Part shown: piece after piece, positions 47,994-57,199 of the stretch | Layout of the letters: each line of letters starts with the position of its first letter | How positions within the stretch are numbered: the stretch's first letter is position 1 | Assembly: GCA_963851415.1 (NCBI GenBank) | Contig: CAWKPF010000002.1 | Coordinates: 1,054,001 to 1,118,000, forward strand | From: CAWKPF01 sp963851415 | GTDB taxonomy: Bacteria; Acidobacteriota; Thermoanaerobaculia; Multivoradales; Multivoraceae | Length of the DNA: 64,000 nt | Direction: 5' to 3' | Notes under the pieces: generated by a model | Told to the model about the DNA's origin: nothing | The model's database searches: none | The model's input: the letters and a program-made list of their open reading frames with translations, nothing else | Position numbers and translations under genes: made by a program

Positions 47994-49688
47994 TCAGTTG
48001 CCGTAGAACTTCCCCCGCCCCCAGGCAGTACCCCAACGTCCGTCTTCCCCGTTGATGACGCTGCCGCGTTCCGCGGCGTACTCGTTGAAGATCCAGAAGA
48101 ACTTGTCGTTCGAGGGGTCGGTAGAGATTCCGCTGTAGTCTCCCCACCGATTCCTCCCACCGCCGAAGGTTCGGAAGTACCAGTCCACTCCCTCATGGAC
48201 GATGAGGCTCTCTCTCACGGAGCCGGGAGGATCCGCTGGATTCCGGCCAGCCGCGAAGGCACCCGCGAAGATCGAGGGGGCCGAGCCGGAGAATCCGAAC
48301 ATCACCTGATCGTTCCGATTGACGGCGACCGAAGGGAAGAACGTGTAGGTACCCAGCGCGATGTCTTCGCCGCCGAGATTCCCCTCGTCGGAGAGAACAA
48401 TGGCCAGTGGTCCGTCCGAGGTGTCGAGCTGGAACCAGTGAGCCGTCGTCTCGCCGAGATCGACCGTGGAGTTCGGAATGATGGTCGTGGTCACCCACAG
48501 ACGATCATGCTGCCACACCGCGTCGAGAGCTCGCCGATCGTTGACCTCGATCAGGGCGTTGGTCCCCGCCTGTGGCGCGTCCGGCAGAGCCGGGAACCCG
48601 AAGATCCCGCCGACGTCTTCGATATCGCCGACGACCACGAACTCCTGCACGAAGAAGGGCCCACCCGCGGCACCGAGCGGGTCGACGACGGTGATGACAT
48701 TGAGCGCTTCTGGCGCTCCCGGCCCGCTGAAGGTCAGACCGGAGTAGGAGACCAGGAACGTCCCGATCTCCGAGCCGGGAAGGACGCCACCCGCCCCGAG
48801 AACCTGGGCTGGCATGGTGGTCGTCGAGAAGCCACTGATACCCGTTGCGGCGTAGGGGTCGTGCTTGGTCACCGCGGAAGCTCCTCCCTCGTAGAATCCG
48901 CCGCTGCCGACGCCCTTGTCCACGATCCACAGACGCATTCCGCCATAGCCACTGAACGGTGGGAAGGCGAACATGTTGGCCGTGACGTAGATCGCTTCCT
49001 CGTCCGCCTCGAAGCCGGGGTAGTCGGCCCACAGATCGACGAAGCCACCGAAGAGCTCCTTGGAGTCGATCGCCTGGTAGTACCAGTCGGAATCGGTCGC
49101 GCTCTTCGGGTTGCCGTTCTTCGACACGGCCAGGAGAAGCCGAGAGACGTTGTTCGGATCGACCGCCACTCCGCTCTGGACCCGCTCGAGAGTCACCACG
49201 ACATAGCGATCCTCATACGGGTCGTAGATCACCTTGGGATCGAACGTGAAGGTCGTGGGAGCGAGTGGGGCAAAGAAGCCGGCGAGGCTGCTCCGGAACA
49301 TGACCCGGCCGCCCTTGTTCAGTCCCTCGACCATGGTGTTGGTCACCGCGATGACGCGACTCAAGCCGGCCGCACCGATCGGATCGGGAGGAATGAACAG
49401 AAAGCCACCGTTCTCGGCCGCGTTGTCGTCGAAGGCGAACCCTTCGAACGACCGGTCGATCCGGGTGTTGCCACTCAGCGGATTGGTCCCGGCCGCCAGT
49501 ACATCGGCAGGCGTACCTTCGAGCAGGTCTTGAATCTGAGAGGGGTCGGTGATCTCGATGACCGACTCGGCTCCTCCCGAAATGAGAGGAGCGGCCTCGC
49601 TCTCGAGATCCATCGGCTGTGCCACTGCCGCTGACACGCTGAAAGCCAGGCAGAGTGCACCCATGGCAAAAAGTAGCGTCTTCCTCAT
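47994..49688 (-). CDS. Large secreted protein of unknown function
   Basis: 564 residues with a signal peptide (LLFAMGALCLAFSVSAAVAQ). The mature part is rich in Gly, Asp and aromatic residues with propeller-like turns: TFTFDPKVIYDPYEDRYVVV, LWADYPGFEADEEAIYVTAN, FTFFPSVAVNRNDQVMFGFS-like stretches, and a final WGDYSGISTDPSNDKFFWIF. These DPxxDRYV and SVAVNRNGDV-like patterns recur in exported bacterial propeller proteins. No catalytic motif and no named family. Ends with a clear terminator. Confidence 0.7.
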   Translation of the reverse strand: MRKTLLFAMGALCLAFSVSAAVAQPMDLESEAAPLISGGAESVIEITDPSQIQDLLEGTPADVLAAGTNPLSGNTRIDRSFEGFAFDDNAAENGGFLFIPPDPIGAAGLSRVIAVTNTMVEGLNKGGRVMFRSSLAGFFAPLAPTTFTFDPKVIYDPYEDRYVVVTLERVQSGVAVDPNNVSRLLLAVSKNGNPKSATDSDWYYQAIDSKELFGGFVDLWADYPGFEADEEAIYVTANMFAFPPFSGYGGMRLWIVDKGVGSGGFYEGGASAVTKHDPYAATGISGFSTTTMPAQVLGAGGVLPGSEIGTFLVSYSGLTFSGPGAPEALNVITVVDPLGAAGGPFFVQEFVVVGDIEDVGGIFGFPALPDAPQAGTNALIEVNDRRALDAVWQHDRLWVTTTIIPNSTVDLGETTAHWFQLDTSDGPLAIVLSDEGNLGGEDIALGTYTFFPSVAVNRNDQVMFGFSGSAPSIFAGAFAAGRNPADPPGSVRESLIVHEGVDWYFRTFGGGRNRWGDYSGISTDPSNDKFFWIFNEYAAERGSVINGEDGRWGTAWGRGKFYGN

Positions 49689-49840
49689 CTGGGATCCTCC
49701 TCGAAGAGCGTTGAAAGAACCGGCATCCGCGACCGTGCCCGGCGGCGGCTCGAATCGCGAATGCAGTAGGGAATCGACCTATTCGGCTGAAGACAAATGT
49801 ACGCCTTCGAGCCAGCCGCCCATCCCACCCGAAAGGGCGT

Positions 49841-49885
49841 TTCTGTGAGCTTCGGGCTTCGCCCGCGCGAAGCGAAGCCGCAGAA
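49841..49885. other. Long imperfect hairpin upstream of the DUF4332 gene
   Basis: TTCTG and CAGAA close a stem whose core is a perfect GCTTCGC-CCGC-GCGAAGC, with further pairing of GCTTC/GAAGC. It lies in the 278-bp divergent gap, about 80 nt before the gene at 49967. It could be a leader structure, a REP-like element or an alternative GGG-CTTCG-CCC hairpin. Elsewhere in this gap I see no gene. Confidence 0.45.
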
Positions 49886-49966
49886 CCATCCGCGGGGGTA
49901 TTGTGCGCCCTCGCGCCTCTTGCCAGGATGATCGTAGAAACCGCGCATCCGGAAAGGAGGATCGCC

Positions 49967-50374
49967 ATGCGTTACGCCCTGAGCGACATCCATGGGATCG
50001 GTCCGGTTCATCAAGCCGAGCTGTCCCGCTTCAACGTGCGCAACACCGATCGCTTGATCCACGTGGTGAGCAACCCGGTCGAGCGCCGTCACATCGCCCG
50101 ATCGACCGGGCTTCCCGAGAAGGAGCTGAAGCGGTGGCGCAACTTCGCCCAGCTGCTGCGCATTCCGGGAATCGGTCCCGCCTGGGCGACACTGCTCTGC
50201 GAAGCAGGAGTCGACAACCTCGCCAAACTGGCCAAGGCCGAACCGAGTCGGCTGACCGCCGAGCTGCAGCGAATCGCAGAAGGCTCCGACTGGAATCGTT
50301 CCCCGTCACAGAGCCTCGTGGCTCGTTGGATTGGCGACGCCGAGACACTGCATCACGGCACGGCATCGACCTGA
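49967..50374 (+). CDS. DUF4332-like helix-hairpin-helix protein
   Basis: 135 residues from ATG 49967 with a near-perfect GGAAAGGAGG. Two helix-hairpin-helix motifs of the DNA-binding kind: LSDIHGIGPVHQAELSRFNV and LLRIPGIGPAWATLLCEAGV, followed by DNLAKLAKAEPSRLTAELQR. The layout matches DUF4332 (tandem HhH), found alone or in DNA-processing proteins. Function unknown; non-specific DNA binding is likely. Confidence 0.82.
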   Translation: MRYALSDIHGIGPVHQAELSRFNVRNTDRLIHVVSNPVERRHIARSTGLPEKELKRWRNFAQLLRIPGIGPAWATLLCEAGVDNLAKLAKAEPSRLTAELQRIAEGSDWNRSPSQSLVARWIGDAETLHHGTAST

Positions 50375-50389
50375 GTCTCGGACCAGCGA

Positions 50390-51373
50390 TCAGGCCGTGG
50401 CGGCGGCTGGCCGCCCGGCCTTGACTCCCTTCCCCTCTGCTTCGCGCCAGTGCCGCCAATACTCGTCGACCTGTCGCTGCATGCGCTCGAGTGTCGCGGT
50501 CTGCGGCTCCGGCTCGAACAGGTGACGGAAGCGAAGCTGCGGACGCAGATACTCTTCGACCGGCTTGAAGCGACTCGGGACGTACGTGTGTCGCAGGGTA
50601 TCGCCCTGCACTTCTTTGAGCGGCCAGACTCCGGTTTCCACGGCCAGGGTCGAGAGGTCGTGGCCGAGCCGGGGATCGAAGCCCCAGCCCGTCGGGCAGA
50701 CCGCCAGGGCGAGCAGCAGCTTGGGGCCACGGAGCTTCGAAGCCCGTTTCACCTTCTCCGCCAGATCCACCGGATCGTTGGCGCTCAGCGTGGCAGCGTA
50801 GGGCGGACGATGGGCGCGCCAGATCTCGAAGAGGTCTTTCTTGCCCTGGAACGTGGCCTCGGGGTGCTCTCCCTCCGCCGCCGAGGTCGAGGTGCTCGAG
50901 CCGAAGGGCGATGCGGCCGACATCTGGAAGCCGGTGTTGCCGTAGGCCTCGTTGTCGTAGCACAGGTACCAGAAGTCGAGCTCGCGATGAATCGCCGCCG
51001 AGGTCGGTCCGAGACCCATGTCGTAGGAGGATCCGTCCCCAGCCAGCACGACAACGTGGAGGTCTTCTCTCTCGGGCATGCGCTTCTTCTCGATCAACAG
51101 ATCGAGCGCGTCGCGAACTCCCTGCGCTCCGGCAGCCGCACTGCCCATGGTGGTGTAGAGCCATGACGAATGGAGCGGTGTGTAGGGAAACGTCGCCATC
51201 AGCGTCATGCACCCGGCGGCGTTGACCAGGACGACGTTGCCCCCCAACACCTTGTGCACCAGCCGAACGGTGGTCAGGCCACCGCAGCCGGCGCACAGCG
51301 ACGAGCCGGCACTGACGAACTCCTCCCGGGGGATGTCCTTGGGACTCTTGAAGTACTCCCGCGCGACCTTCAT
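50390..51373 (-). CDS. 2-oxoacid:ferredoxin oxidoreductase, beta subunit
   Basis: 327 residues from ATG 51373, overlapping the alpha stop as ATGA. Thiamine diphosphate motif: LAGDGSSYDMGLGPTSAAIH to YDNEAYGNTGFQMS. Cys of the [4Fe-4S] cluster at SSLCAGCGGLTTVRLV, with a further Cys in VNAAGCMTLMA and in LALAVCPTGW. It decarboxylates the 2-oxoacid and passes electrons to the cluster. Closest by pattern to pyruvate:ferredoxin oxidoreductase beta. With alpha and the gamma-delta gene it makes a complete enzyme. Confidence 0.9.
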   Translation of the reverse strand: MKVAREYFKSPKDIPREEFVSAGSSLCAGCGGLTTVRLVHKVLGGNVVLVNAAGCMTLMATFPYTPLHSSWLYTTMGSAAAGAQGVRDALDLLIEKKRMPEREDLHVVVLAGDGSSYDMGLGPTSAAIHRELDFWYLCYDNEAYGNTGFQMSAASPFGSSTSTSAAEGEHPEATFQGKKDLFEIWRAHRPPYAATLSANDPVDLAEKVKRASKLRGPKLLLALAVCPTGWGFDPRLGHDLSTLAVETGVWPLKEVQGDTLRHTYVPSRFKPVEEYLRPQLRFRHLFEPEPQTATLERMQRQVDEYWRHWREAEGKGVKAGRPAAATA

Positions 51374-52668
51374 GTCGTGGTCTCCGTTGGCTTTCGGGCG
51401 CCTCCACCGGGCTTTCCCGCCACACTCATGACCCTCTCGACCTGCTGCCACTGCGATTCGGTCATCAGCAGCTCGGGCTCGCCTCGAGACGCTCCCAGAG
51501 CTCTCGAGTCCGAGCTCGCCGGCGCCTCGAGTACCGCGAGAACGTGGTCGAGCTCCGAGCTCTCGATGTCTTTCCCTCCGAGTCCGCTGACGAAGGAGTG
51601 CATTCGAGGACGCCTCTCGACCCCGACCAGCGAACCGGCGAGCTCCTGGAAGAGGATCCCTCCGAGCCCGGGTGAGAGATTCTGATCGATCACCCCGACC
51701 GCCTCCAGCGGCGCCAGCACGCGGCTCAGCTCGCGGGCGGGCCATGGTCGCACGAGACGGGGCCGCACCAGGCCGACCCGGTGCCCCTGCGCTCGCCAAC
51801 GGTCGACCGCGGCCTTCCCCTTGGTGGCGAACGAGCCGATCATCACGAGCGCTGCCGTCGCGTCGTCGGTGCGGTAGCACTCCACCGGTTCGTAGTGCCG
51901 GCCGAGCAGCCGCTCGAAGTCGGCGGCAGCCTCGGCAAAGACCGACAGCGCATTCTCCTGCGCACGCTGGACCTGGTACCGGAAGTAGGTGTACCCAGCG
52001 CCGTCCAGCACAGCGACCCCCTGAGCGACCGGCCGGGAAGCCCGAAACCCCGGGTGTTTCGCCGCGAAGGGCGGTAGAAACGAATCGACCTGTTCCGCGC
52101 TCGGAATCTCCACCGGCTCTCGCGTGAAGGAGAGGTAGAAGCCGTCCAGGTTGACCAGCACCGGCAGTTGCACCAACTCGTCTTCGGCAATCCGGTAGGC
52201 GAGCAGTACCGAGTCGAGAACCTCCTGACAGGTCTCGGCGTGAATCTGCAGGAAACCGGAGTCCCGCGCGGCCAGCACGTCGTTGTGATCTGGCCCCAGA
52301 GTCACCGGGGAGGCGAGCGCCCGCGAAACGTTGACCAGTACGAACGGCACCCGCCACCCCGAGACGGTGTACAGCGCCTCGAGAGCGTACAGCAGGCCCT
52401 GGCTCGAGGTCGCGGTGAAGGTACGAACGCCGGTCGCTGCGGCGGCGCCGGCAGCAGTGACCATGGAGTGCTCGCCGTCGAGGGTCACGAAGCGGGCCGC
52501 CAACTCGCCGTCGTGGCACCAGTGCGAGAGGCTCTCGACGATCTCGGTCTGGGGCGTGATCGGAAAGGCAGGAATGTAGTCGACCCGTGCGAGTCGGGCT
52601 CCCCAGGCCGCCGCTGCGTTACCGGTCAACAGTCGAGTCTCGGGCCGTGTCGAGGTCGGCGTCACCAT
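51370..52668 (-). CDS. 2-oxoacid:ferredoxin oxidoreductase, alpha subunit
   Basis: 432 residues from ATG 52668 (GGGAGGTGAG upstream). Characteristic start YIPAFPITPQTEIVESLSHW, then FVTLDGEHSMVTAAGAAAAT and GVRTFTATSSQGLLYALEAL, with RALASPVTLGPDHNDVLAAR. The central domain ends with GVIDQNLSPGLGGILFQELA. It supplies the active-site pyrimidine side of thiamine binding. The start overlaps the gamma-delta stop by 7 nt. Confidence 0.92.
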   Translation of the reverse strand: MVTPTSTRPETRLLTGNAAAAWGARLARVDYIPAFPITPQTEIVESLSHWCHDGELAARFVTLDGEHSMVTAAGAAAATGVRTFTATSSQGLLYALEALYTVSGWRVPFVLVNVSRALASPVTLGPDHNDVLAARDSGFLQIHAETCQEVLDSVLLAYRIAEDELVQLPVLVNLDGFYLSFTREPVEIPSAEQVDSFLPPFAAKHPGFRASRPVAQGVAVLDGAGYTYFRYQVQRAQENALSVFAEAAADFERLLGRHYEPVECYRTDDATAALVMIGSFATKGKAAVDRWRAQGHRVGLVRPRLVRPWPARELSRVLAPLEAVGVIDQNLSPGLGGILFQELAGSLVGVERRPRMHSFVSGLGGKDIESSELDHVLAVLEAPASSDSRALGASRGEPELLMTESQWQQVERVMSVAGKPGGGARKPTETTT

Positions 52669-53552
52669 GCCCTCACCTCCCGCTCTCCCGTCACGGCATG
52701 CAAGGGGCAACTCTGGAGACAGATCATGCAGCCCTTACAGTGCTCGTAGTCGATCACCGGATAGCCCTCCGAATCGAGCTCGATGGCACCGTCGGGACAC
52801 CGTACGAAGCACAGAGAGCATCGCGTACAGTGCTCGAGATCGATCTCGGGTCTCTCGATCCGCCAGGAGCCCGTAGCCCGTGCCACGGAGTTTCCCGGAA
52901 CGAGGATCGAGGGCGTGGACCGGAGCGGCCCCTCCCACCCCACATGGTGGAGCGGCACATCCGGAGAATCCGGAGCGACTCCGTGCAGAGCCACCGCTGG
53001 GATGGCTTCGAACACCTCGCCGGCCAGCTCGACGTTGTGCTCGAGCATGTCAGGACGCAGCCCGGACAGCTCGGAGCGCACCGCACGAATCAGCGCCCGA
53101 GGCGAGATCGATCCCACGAGCGCGGCAGCTGCGGCAGCCAGTCCGGTGCTCAATGCCGAGGCGCGCCCGAGATGCTCACGGGTCCTCTCCGTCAAGTCGA
53201 TCCCCTTCACCGGAATCTCGAGGCCGTGGGCCGCCGCGACCGCTGCCGGATCACGACTGTTGACGAAGAGACCCGAGGCCGATTCCACTCCCGTGAGAAC
53301 GCCGGCAGCCGGGTCGGCCATCAGACTCTCGTCGCCGACCACGATCAGGTCGGGCCGCGGCATCGCACCGCGATCACGGATCTCCTCGCGATCGATACGG
53401 GTGAAGGCCACCACCGCAGCGCCCCGACGCTCGGCGCCGTAGATCGGTGAGTCCTGGGCTCGATAACCGTCGAAGAAGGCGGCCGCGCCGAGGATGCGGC
53501 TGGCCGTCTTGACTCCGTGACCGCCACGAGCGTGAAAGCGAACCCGAATCAT
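52662..53552 (-). CDS. 2-oxoacid:ferredoxin oxidoreductase, fused gamma-delta subunit
   Basis: 296 residues. Residues ~1-185 are the gamma domain (VRFHARGGHGVKTASRILG, DSPIYGAERRGAAVVAFTRI). Residues ~190-296 are the delta ferredoxin domain with two [4Fe-4S] motifs: CTRCSLCFVRCPDGAI and CKGCMICLQSCPLHAV. The clusters pass electrons to ferredoxin. First gene of the operon; order gamma-delta, alpha, beta. Pyruvate, the proposed product of purine breakdown in related loci, is the likely substrate (inference). Confidence 0.92.
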   Translation of the reverse strand: MIRVRFHARGGHGVKTASRILGAAAFFDGYRAQDSPIYGAERRGAAVVAFTRIDREEIRDRGAMPRPDLIVVGDESLMADPAAGVLTGVESASGLFVNSRDPAAVAAAHGLEIPVKGIDLTERTREHLGRASALSTGLAAAAAALVGSISPRALIRAVRSELSGLRPDMLEHNVELAGEVFEAIPAVALHGVAPDSPDVPLHHVGWEGPLRSTPSILVPGNSVARATGSWRIERPEIDLEHCTRCSLCFVRCPDGAIELDSEGYPVIDYEHCKGCMICLQSCPLHAVTGEREVRAW

Positions 53553-53759
53553 GGCTCTGCTCCGCCGTTTCGGAGGCCATAGGGGCCGTCAGCCTTACGC
53601 TCTCAGCGTACCGGCATGTCGTTCTCGAGGCGCCACCCGGGCAGGTGGGAACGGTCCCGGCGAAGTCGCGCTCCTCTCGATTCTCCCCTCCGGATCAGCC
53701 GGGTTGCCCAATGCCCCGTGCTTCGCGGAGAATCGATCCTCCTCGACCGAGAAGCGACC

Positions 53760-56312
53760 TTGGCCCACGACCCGGAAGAAACCGCGCCACCCACACCGCC
53801 CCCGGACGACCAGCCGACCCGGCCGGGCGAAGCGCCGACTCGTGTCACGCCGAGCTCGCCGCGAGCCGGCACGGGAAGCACCCTCGGACGGTATCGGCTC
53901 CTCGGTCGACTCGGTGAGGGCGGTATGGGCGAGGTCTGGGAGGCCGAACAGACCGCCCCGGTCAAACGACGAGTCGCCGTGAAGATCATCAAGCGCGGAA
54001 TGGACACTCGCATGGTGGTCAACCGCTTCGAGGCCGAGCGTCAGGCGCTCGCACTGATGGACCACCCCTCGATCGCCAAGGTCCTCGACGCCGGGGAGAC
54101 CGGCAACGGACGCCCCTACTTCATCATGGAGCTGGTGCGCGGCATTCGCATCACTCGCTACTGCGACCACCACAAGCTGACCCTCCAACAGCGGCTTCGT
54201 CTCTTCCAGAAGGTCTGCGACGCCGTCCAACACGCGCACCAGAAGGGGGTCATCCATCGTGACCTCAAGCCCTCGAACATCCTGGTCAGCGAGCATGGCG
54301 ACGAGCCCCATCCCACGGTGATCGACTTCGGGGTCGCCAAGGCGACCGCGCAACCACTCACTGAAGGCACTCTCTTCACCCAGCTCGGCCAGCTGGTCGG
54401 CACCCCGGAGTACATGAGTCCCGAGCAGGCCGAAATGTCAGGCCAGGACATCGACACCCGCAGCGACGTCTACTCACTCGGGGTGGTGCTCTACGAGCTG
54501 CTGGTCGGGCTTCTCCCGTTCGACCGTGAAGAGCTTCGAGCAGCCGGTTTCGGAGGAATCCAACGCATCCTGAGCGAGAAGACCCCGAAGCGACCCAGCA
54601 CCCGTATCAGCGAGATCGGTCGCGACGATTCCGGCCGCCTTGCCCAGGCGCGGGGTGCGGAACCGACGACCCTGGTACGCGAGCTGCGCGGCGACCTCGA
54701 CTGGATCGTGTTGAAGGCTCTCGAGAAGGACCGCAGCCGGCGCTACGAGTCACCGCGCCGCCTCTCCGAGGACATCGGCCGCCATCTCGAGCTGCAACCG
54801 ATCGAGGCGAGGCCAGCGAGCGTGCGCTACCGGGCCTCGCGATTCGCACAGCGTCACCGGCTCGGTGTCGGAGTCGCCGCTGCCTTTGTGTTGCTGCTGC
54901 TCTTCTTCGCGGCCACCATGGGACTTCAGGCAAAGCGCGTCGCTTCCGAGCGTGACCGAGCCAACGCGGAGGCGGACGTGTCGCGCGAGATCTCGCGCTT
55001 CCTGACCGAGCTCTTCGAAGTATCGGATCCCTCCGAGGCCAGAGGCAACAGCATCACCGCGCGCGAGATCCTGGACCGAGGAGCCGATCGCATCGAGAAC
55101 GAGCTCGGGGATCAGCCCGAGGTGCAGGCGCGCTTGATGGCGAGCATCGGCGGAACCTACGAGAGCCTGGGCCTGTTCGGCGACGCCGACCGACTGCTGA
55201 AGCGAGCCTGGGAGCAGCAGAAGGAGATTCTGGGAGAAGACGATCCCGAGACCATCGCCACCCTCTACCGTTGGACCGATGTCCTGTTCCGCCAGGGGCG
55301 CTACCGCGAGATGGAGCCCTACTCCAGGGAGATCTACGAACGCTACCGGCGGGTGCTCGGCGAGCGCCACCCCGACACCGTCGACGCACTCTCCGGGCAT
55401 GGCGCCGTCCTGATCGAGCTCGGCAGATTCGAGGAGGCGCGCGAGATCGGTGCCCAGGTACTGGAGCTCGTCCGTCAGATCCACGGCCAAGAGTCCGCCC
55501 GCTACTACAGTGCCCTCTACGACCAGGAGGTGCTCTATATCTACGAGGGCAGGTACGAGGAGGCGATCGAGGGCTTCGAGAGAGTAGTGGCCGGACACAG
55601 TCGCATCCTCGGTCCCGAGGCGCGCACGACCCTGACCAGCAAGAGCATGCTCGGCCTCGCTTATCTCGAGGCCGGCAAACTCGACCGTGCCGAGCCGCTC
55701 TTGCGCGAGGTGCTCGAAGGTCGGATCGAGATCCTCGGCCCAGAGCACGACGGCACACTCATGTCGGTCGCCAACGTCGGCAAGCTGCTGCTCGACCAGG
55801 GAAGAACGGAGGCGGCGGAGCAGCTCTTCGCCGACCTCGTCCGGACCCGTCGCCGCGTCTCGGCCCCAGACAATCCGTGGACCGCCGCCGCGCTCGGCCT
55901 GCACGGCCAGGCGCTTTTGGCCCTCGGCAGGGTCGACGAAGCCGAGCCGCTCCTGCGTGAAGACGTGGACATCCTGCGCCGGGTCTTCGACGACGCCCAC
56001 CCCGATCTCCTCGCTGCCCAGCGGGCGCTGGCCCAGGCCTGGGTGCAACAGCAGCGCCTCGATGTCGCCGAACGTCTGCTCGCCGAGACCAGCTCGGCCG
56101 CACAGCGAAGCGCGCCCGGGCAGGAGGTCACCGGCGAGCTCTTTGCCGACCATGCTCGACTGCTGATGCAGCTCGGGCGCTCGGCGGACGCGGCTGCTGC
56201 GCTCGAGCAGGCTGTTGCGATCTATCAGGAGCTGCGTCCCGACTCGACCGAGCTCGCCGAGCTGCTCGAGCTACAGGCCGAGGCGGCGAAGCCCTCCGAG
56301 GCCGAGCCGTAG
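53760..56312 (+). CDS. Hanks-type Ser/Thr kinase with TPR-like tail
   Basis: About 850 residues if a TTG at 53760 (GAGAAG upstream) is used; the frame is open back to 53616 but that part is Arg-rich and unlikely. Kinase domain: LGEGGMGEVWEAEQ, RVAVKIIKRGMD, GVIHRDLKPSNILV, DFGVAKATAQPL, GTPEYMSPEQAEM, SDVYSLGVVLYELLVGLLPF. One membrane helix (LGVGVAAAFVLLLLFFAATM) follows. The tail has many TPR-like repeats, e.g. LGLFGDADRLLKRAWEQQKE, AGKLDRAEPLLREVLEGR and LGRVDEAEPLLREDVDILRR. The style is typical of Planctomycetes and Acidobacteriota. TPRs bind partner proteins. Confidence 0.92.
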   Translation: MAHDPEETAPPTPPPDDQPTRPGEAPTRVTPSSPRAGTGSTLGRYRLLGRLGEGGMGEVWEAEQTAPVKRRVAVKIIKRGMDTRMVVNRFEAERQALALMDHPSIAKVLDAGETGNGRPYFIMELVRGIRITRYCDHHKLTLQQRLRLFQKVCDAVQHAHQKGVIHRDLKPSNILVSEHGDEPHPTVIDFGVAKATAQPLTEGTLFTQLGQLVGTPEYMSPEQAEMSGQDIDTRSDVYSLGVVLYELLVGLLPFDREELRAAGFGGIQRILSEKTPKRPSTRISEIGRDDSGRLAQARGAEPTTLVRELRGDLDWIVLKALEKDRSRRYESPRRLSEDIGRHLELQPIEARPASVRYRASRFAQRHRLGVGVAAAFVLLLLFFAATMGLQAKRVASERDRANAEADVSREISRFLTELFEVSDPSEARGNSITAREILDRGADRIENELGDQPEVQARLMASIGGTYESLGLFGDADRLLKRAWEQQKEILGEDDPETIATLYRWTDVLFRQGRYREMEPYSREIYERYRRVLGERHPDTVDALSGHGAVLIELGRFEEAREIGAQVLELVRQIHGQESARYYSALYDQEVLYIYEGRYEEAIEGFERVVAGHSRILGPEARTTLTSKSMLGLAYLEAGKLDRAEPLLREVLEGRIEILGPEHDGTLMSVANVGKLLLDQGRTEAAEQLFADLVRTRRRVSAPDNPWTAAALGLHGQALLALGRVDEAEPLLREDVDILRRVFDDAHPDLLAAQRALAQAWVQQQRLDVAERLLAETSSAAQRSAPGQEVTGELFADHARLLMQLGRSADAAAALEQAVAIYQELRPDSTELAELLELQAEAAKPSEAEP

Positions 56313-56365
56313 AGGAGGGCGCGGCGACCCGTGCGAACGACCCCGTCGCCAACCCCGGGCATGTG

Positions 56366-57181
56366 CTATCTCCTGATCACCCGAATGACCGCCAGAAACA
56401 CGAGTAGGACGCCGAGGGCACAGACGATAGCCGGACCACTCGGTAGATCCCATGCGTACGAGCCAAACAGCCCGGCGATGCTCGCCAACACCCCGGTCGT
56501 CCACGCGAGGAGCAACCGACCGACCCAGCTGTCGCTCAGACTCAAAGCGACGATCGCCGGGGCCACGAGAAAGGCAAATACCATCAGGACTCCGGCACTC
56601 TGCACAGCGAGCGTAATCACCAGACCGAACGTGAGATAGAACAGAAAGTCCCAGAGGCGAACCGGAACGCCACGGGCAAATGCGCCCTCGGGGTCCTCGG
56701 AGATGAGCACGAACCTCTGGCGCAGCAGAAAGTGGATGACCCCGACCGCGGAGAACGCCAGGAGATCTCGCAACACCGTTTCCCAGCTCACCCACACAAT
56801 CGCCCCGGCGAGCAGCTCCTTGATGTGCTCTGCCCCCTCGGGAGCCCGGTCGGCCACCAGGATCGTGGCAGCCGAGGCGACGACGTAGATGATGCCGATG
56901 ATGGCTTCGTGGGGCACCCGCTCCTTGCGCATCCGAGAGGCCGAGAAAATGGCGGCACCCAGCACGGTGGCCCCCAGAGAGTACGAGAAAGCGGCTGCGC
57001 TTCCCGGTTCGTGCCCGAACAGAAAGGCCAGGACGGTGCCGAACGCGGCGATCTGGGCGAGCGCCAGATCGACGAAGATCACCCGTCGCAGCAGGACGTG
57101 GAGTCCGAAGTACCCGAGCACCGCGACCAGGACCAGGCAAGCGACGAACGGGGCAGCGAGGAATTCGAGGACGTCGATCAT
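56366..57181 (-). CDS. Metal ABC transporter permease (ZnuB-like)
   Basis: 271 residues with about eight membrane helices. ABC-3 family pattern: YFGLHVLLRRVIFVDLALAQ, AFGTVLAFLFG, HEAIIGIIYVVASAATILVA, VGVIHFLLRQRFVLISEDPE, GVLMVFAFLVAPAIVALSL. It imports zinc or manganese with the substrate-binding protein 18 nt upstream. An ATPase gene should be adjacent but none is found on either side. Confidence 0.9.
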   Translation of the reverse strand: MIDVLEFLAAPFVACLVLVAVLGYFGLHVLLRRVIFVDLALAQIAAFGTVLAFLFGHEPGSAAAFSYSLGATVLGAAIFSASRMRKERVPHEAIIGIIYVVASAATILVADRAPEGAEHIKELLAGAIVWVSWETVLRDLLAFSAVGVIHFLLRQRFVLISEDPEGAFARGVPVRLWDFLFYLTFGLVITLAVQSAGVLMVFAFLVAPAIVALSLSDSWVGRLLLAWTTGVLASIAGLFGSYAWDLPSGPAIVCALGVLLVFLAVIRVIRR

Positions 57182-57199
57182 CGGAGCCCTCCGGGTCCC

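Noticed and set aside
51374..52519. Extension of the 2-oxoacid oxidoreductase beta frame to 52519
   Set aside because: It is the shadow frame of the alpha subunit; ATG 51373 has the ATGA overlap expected.
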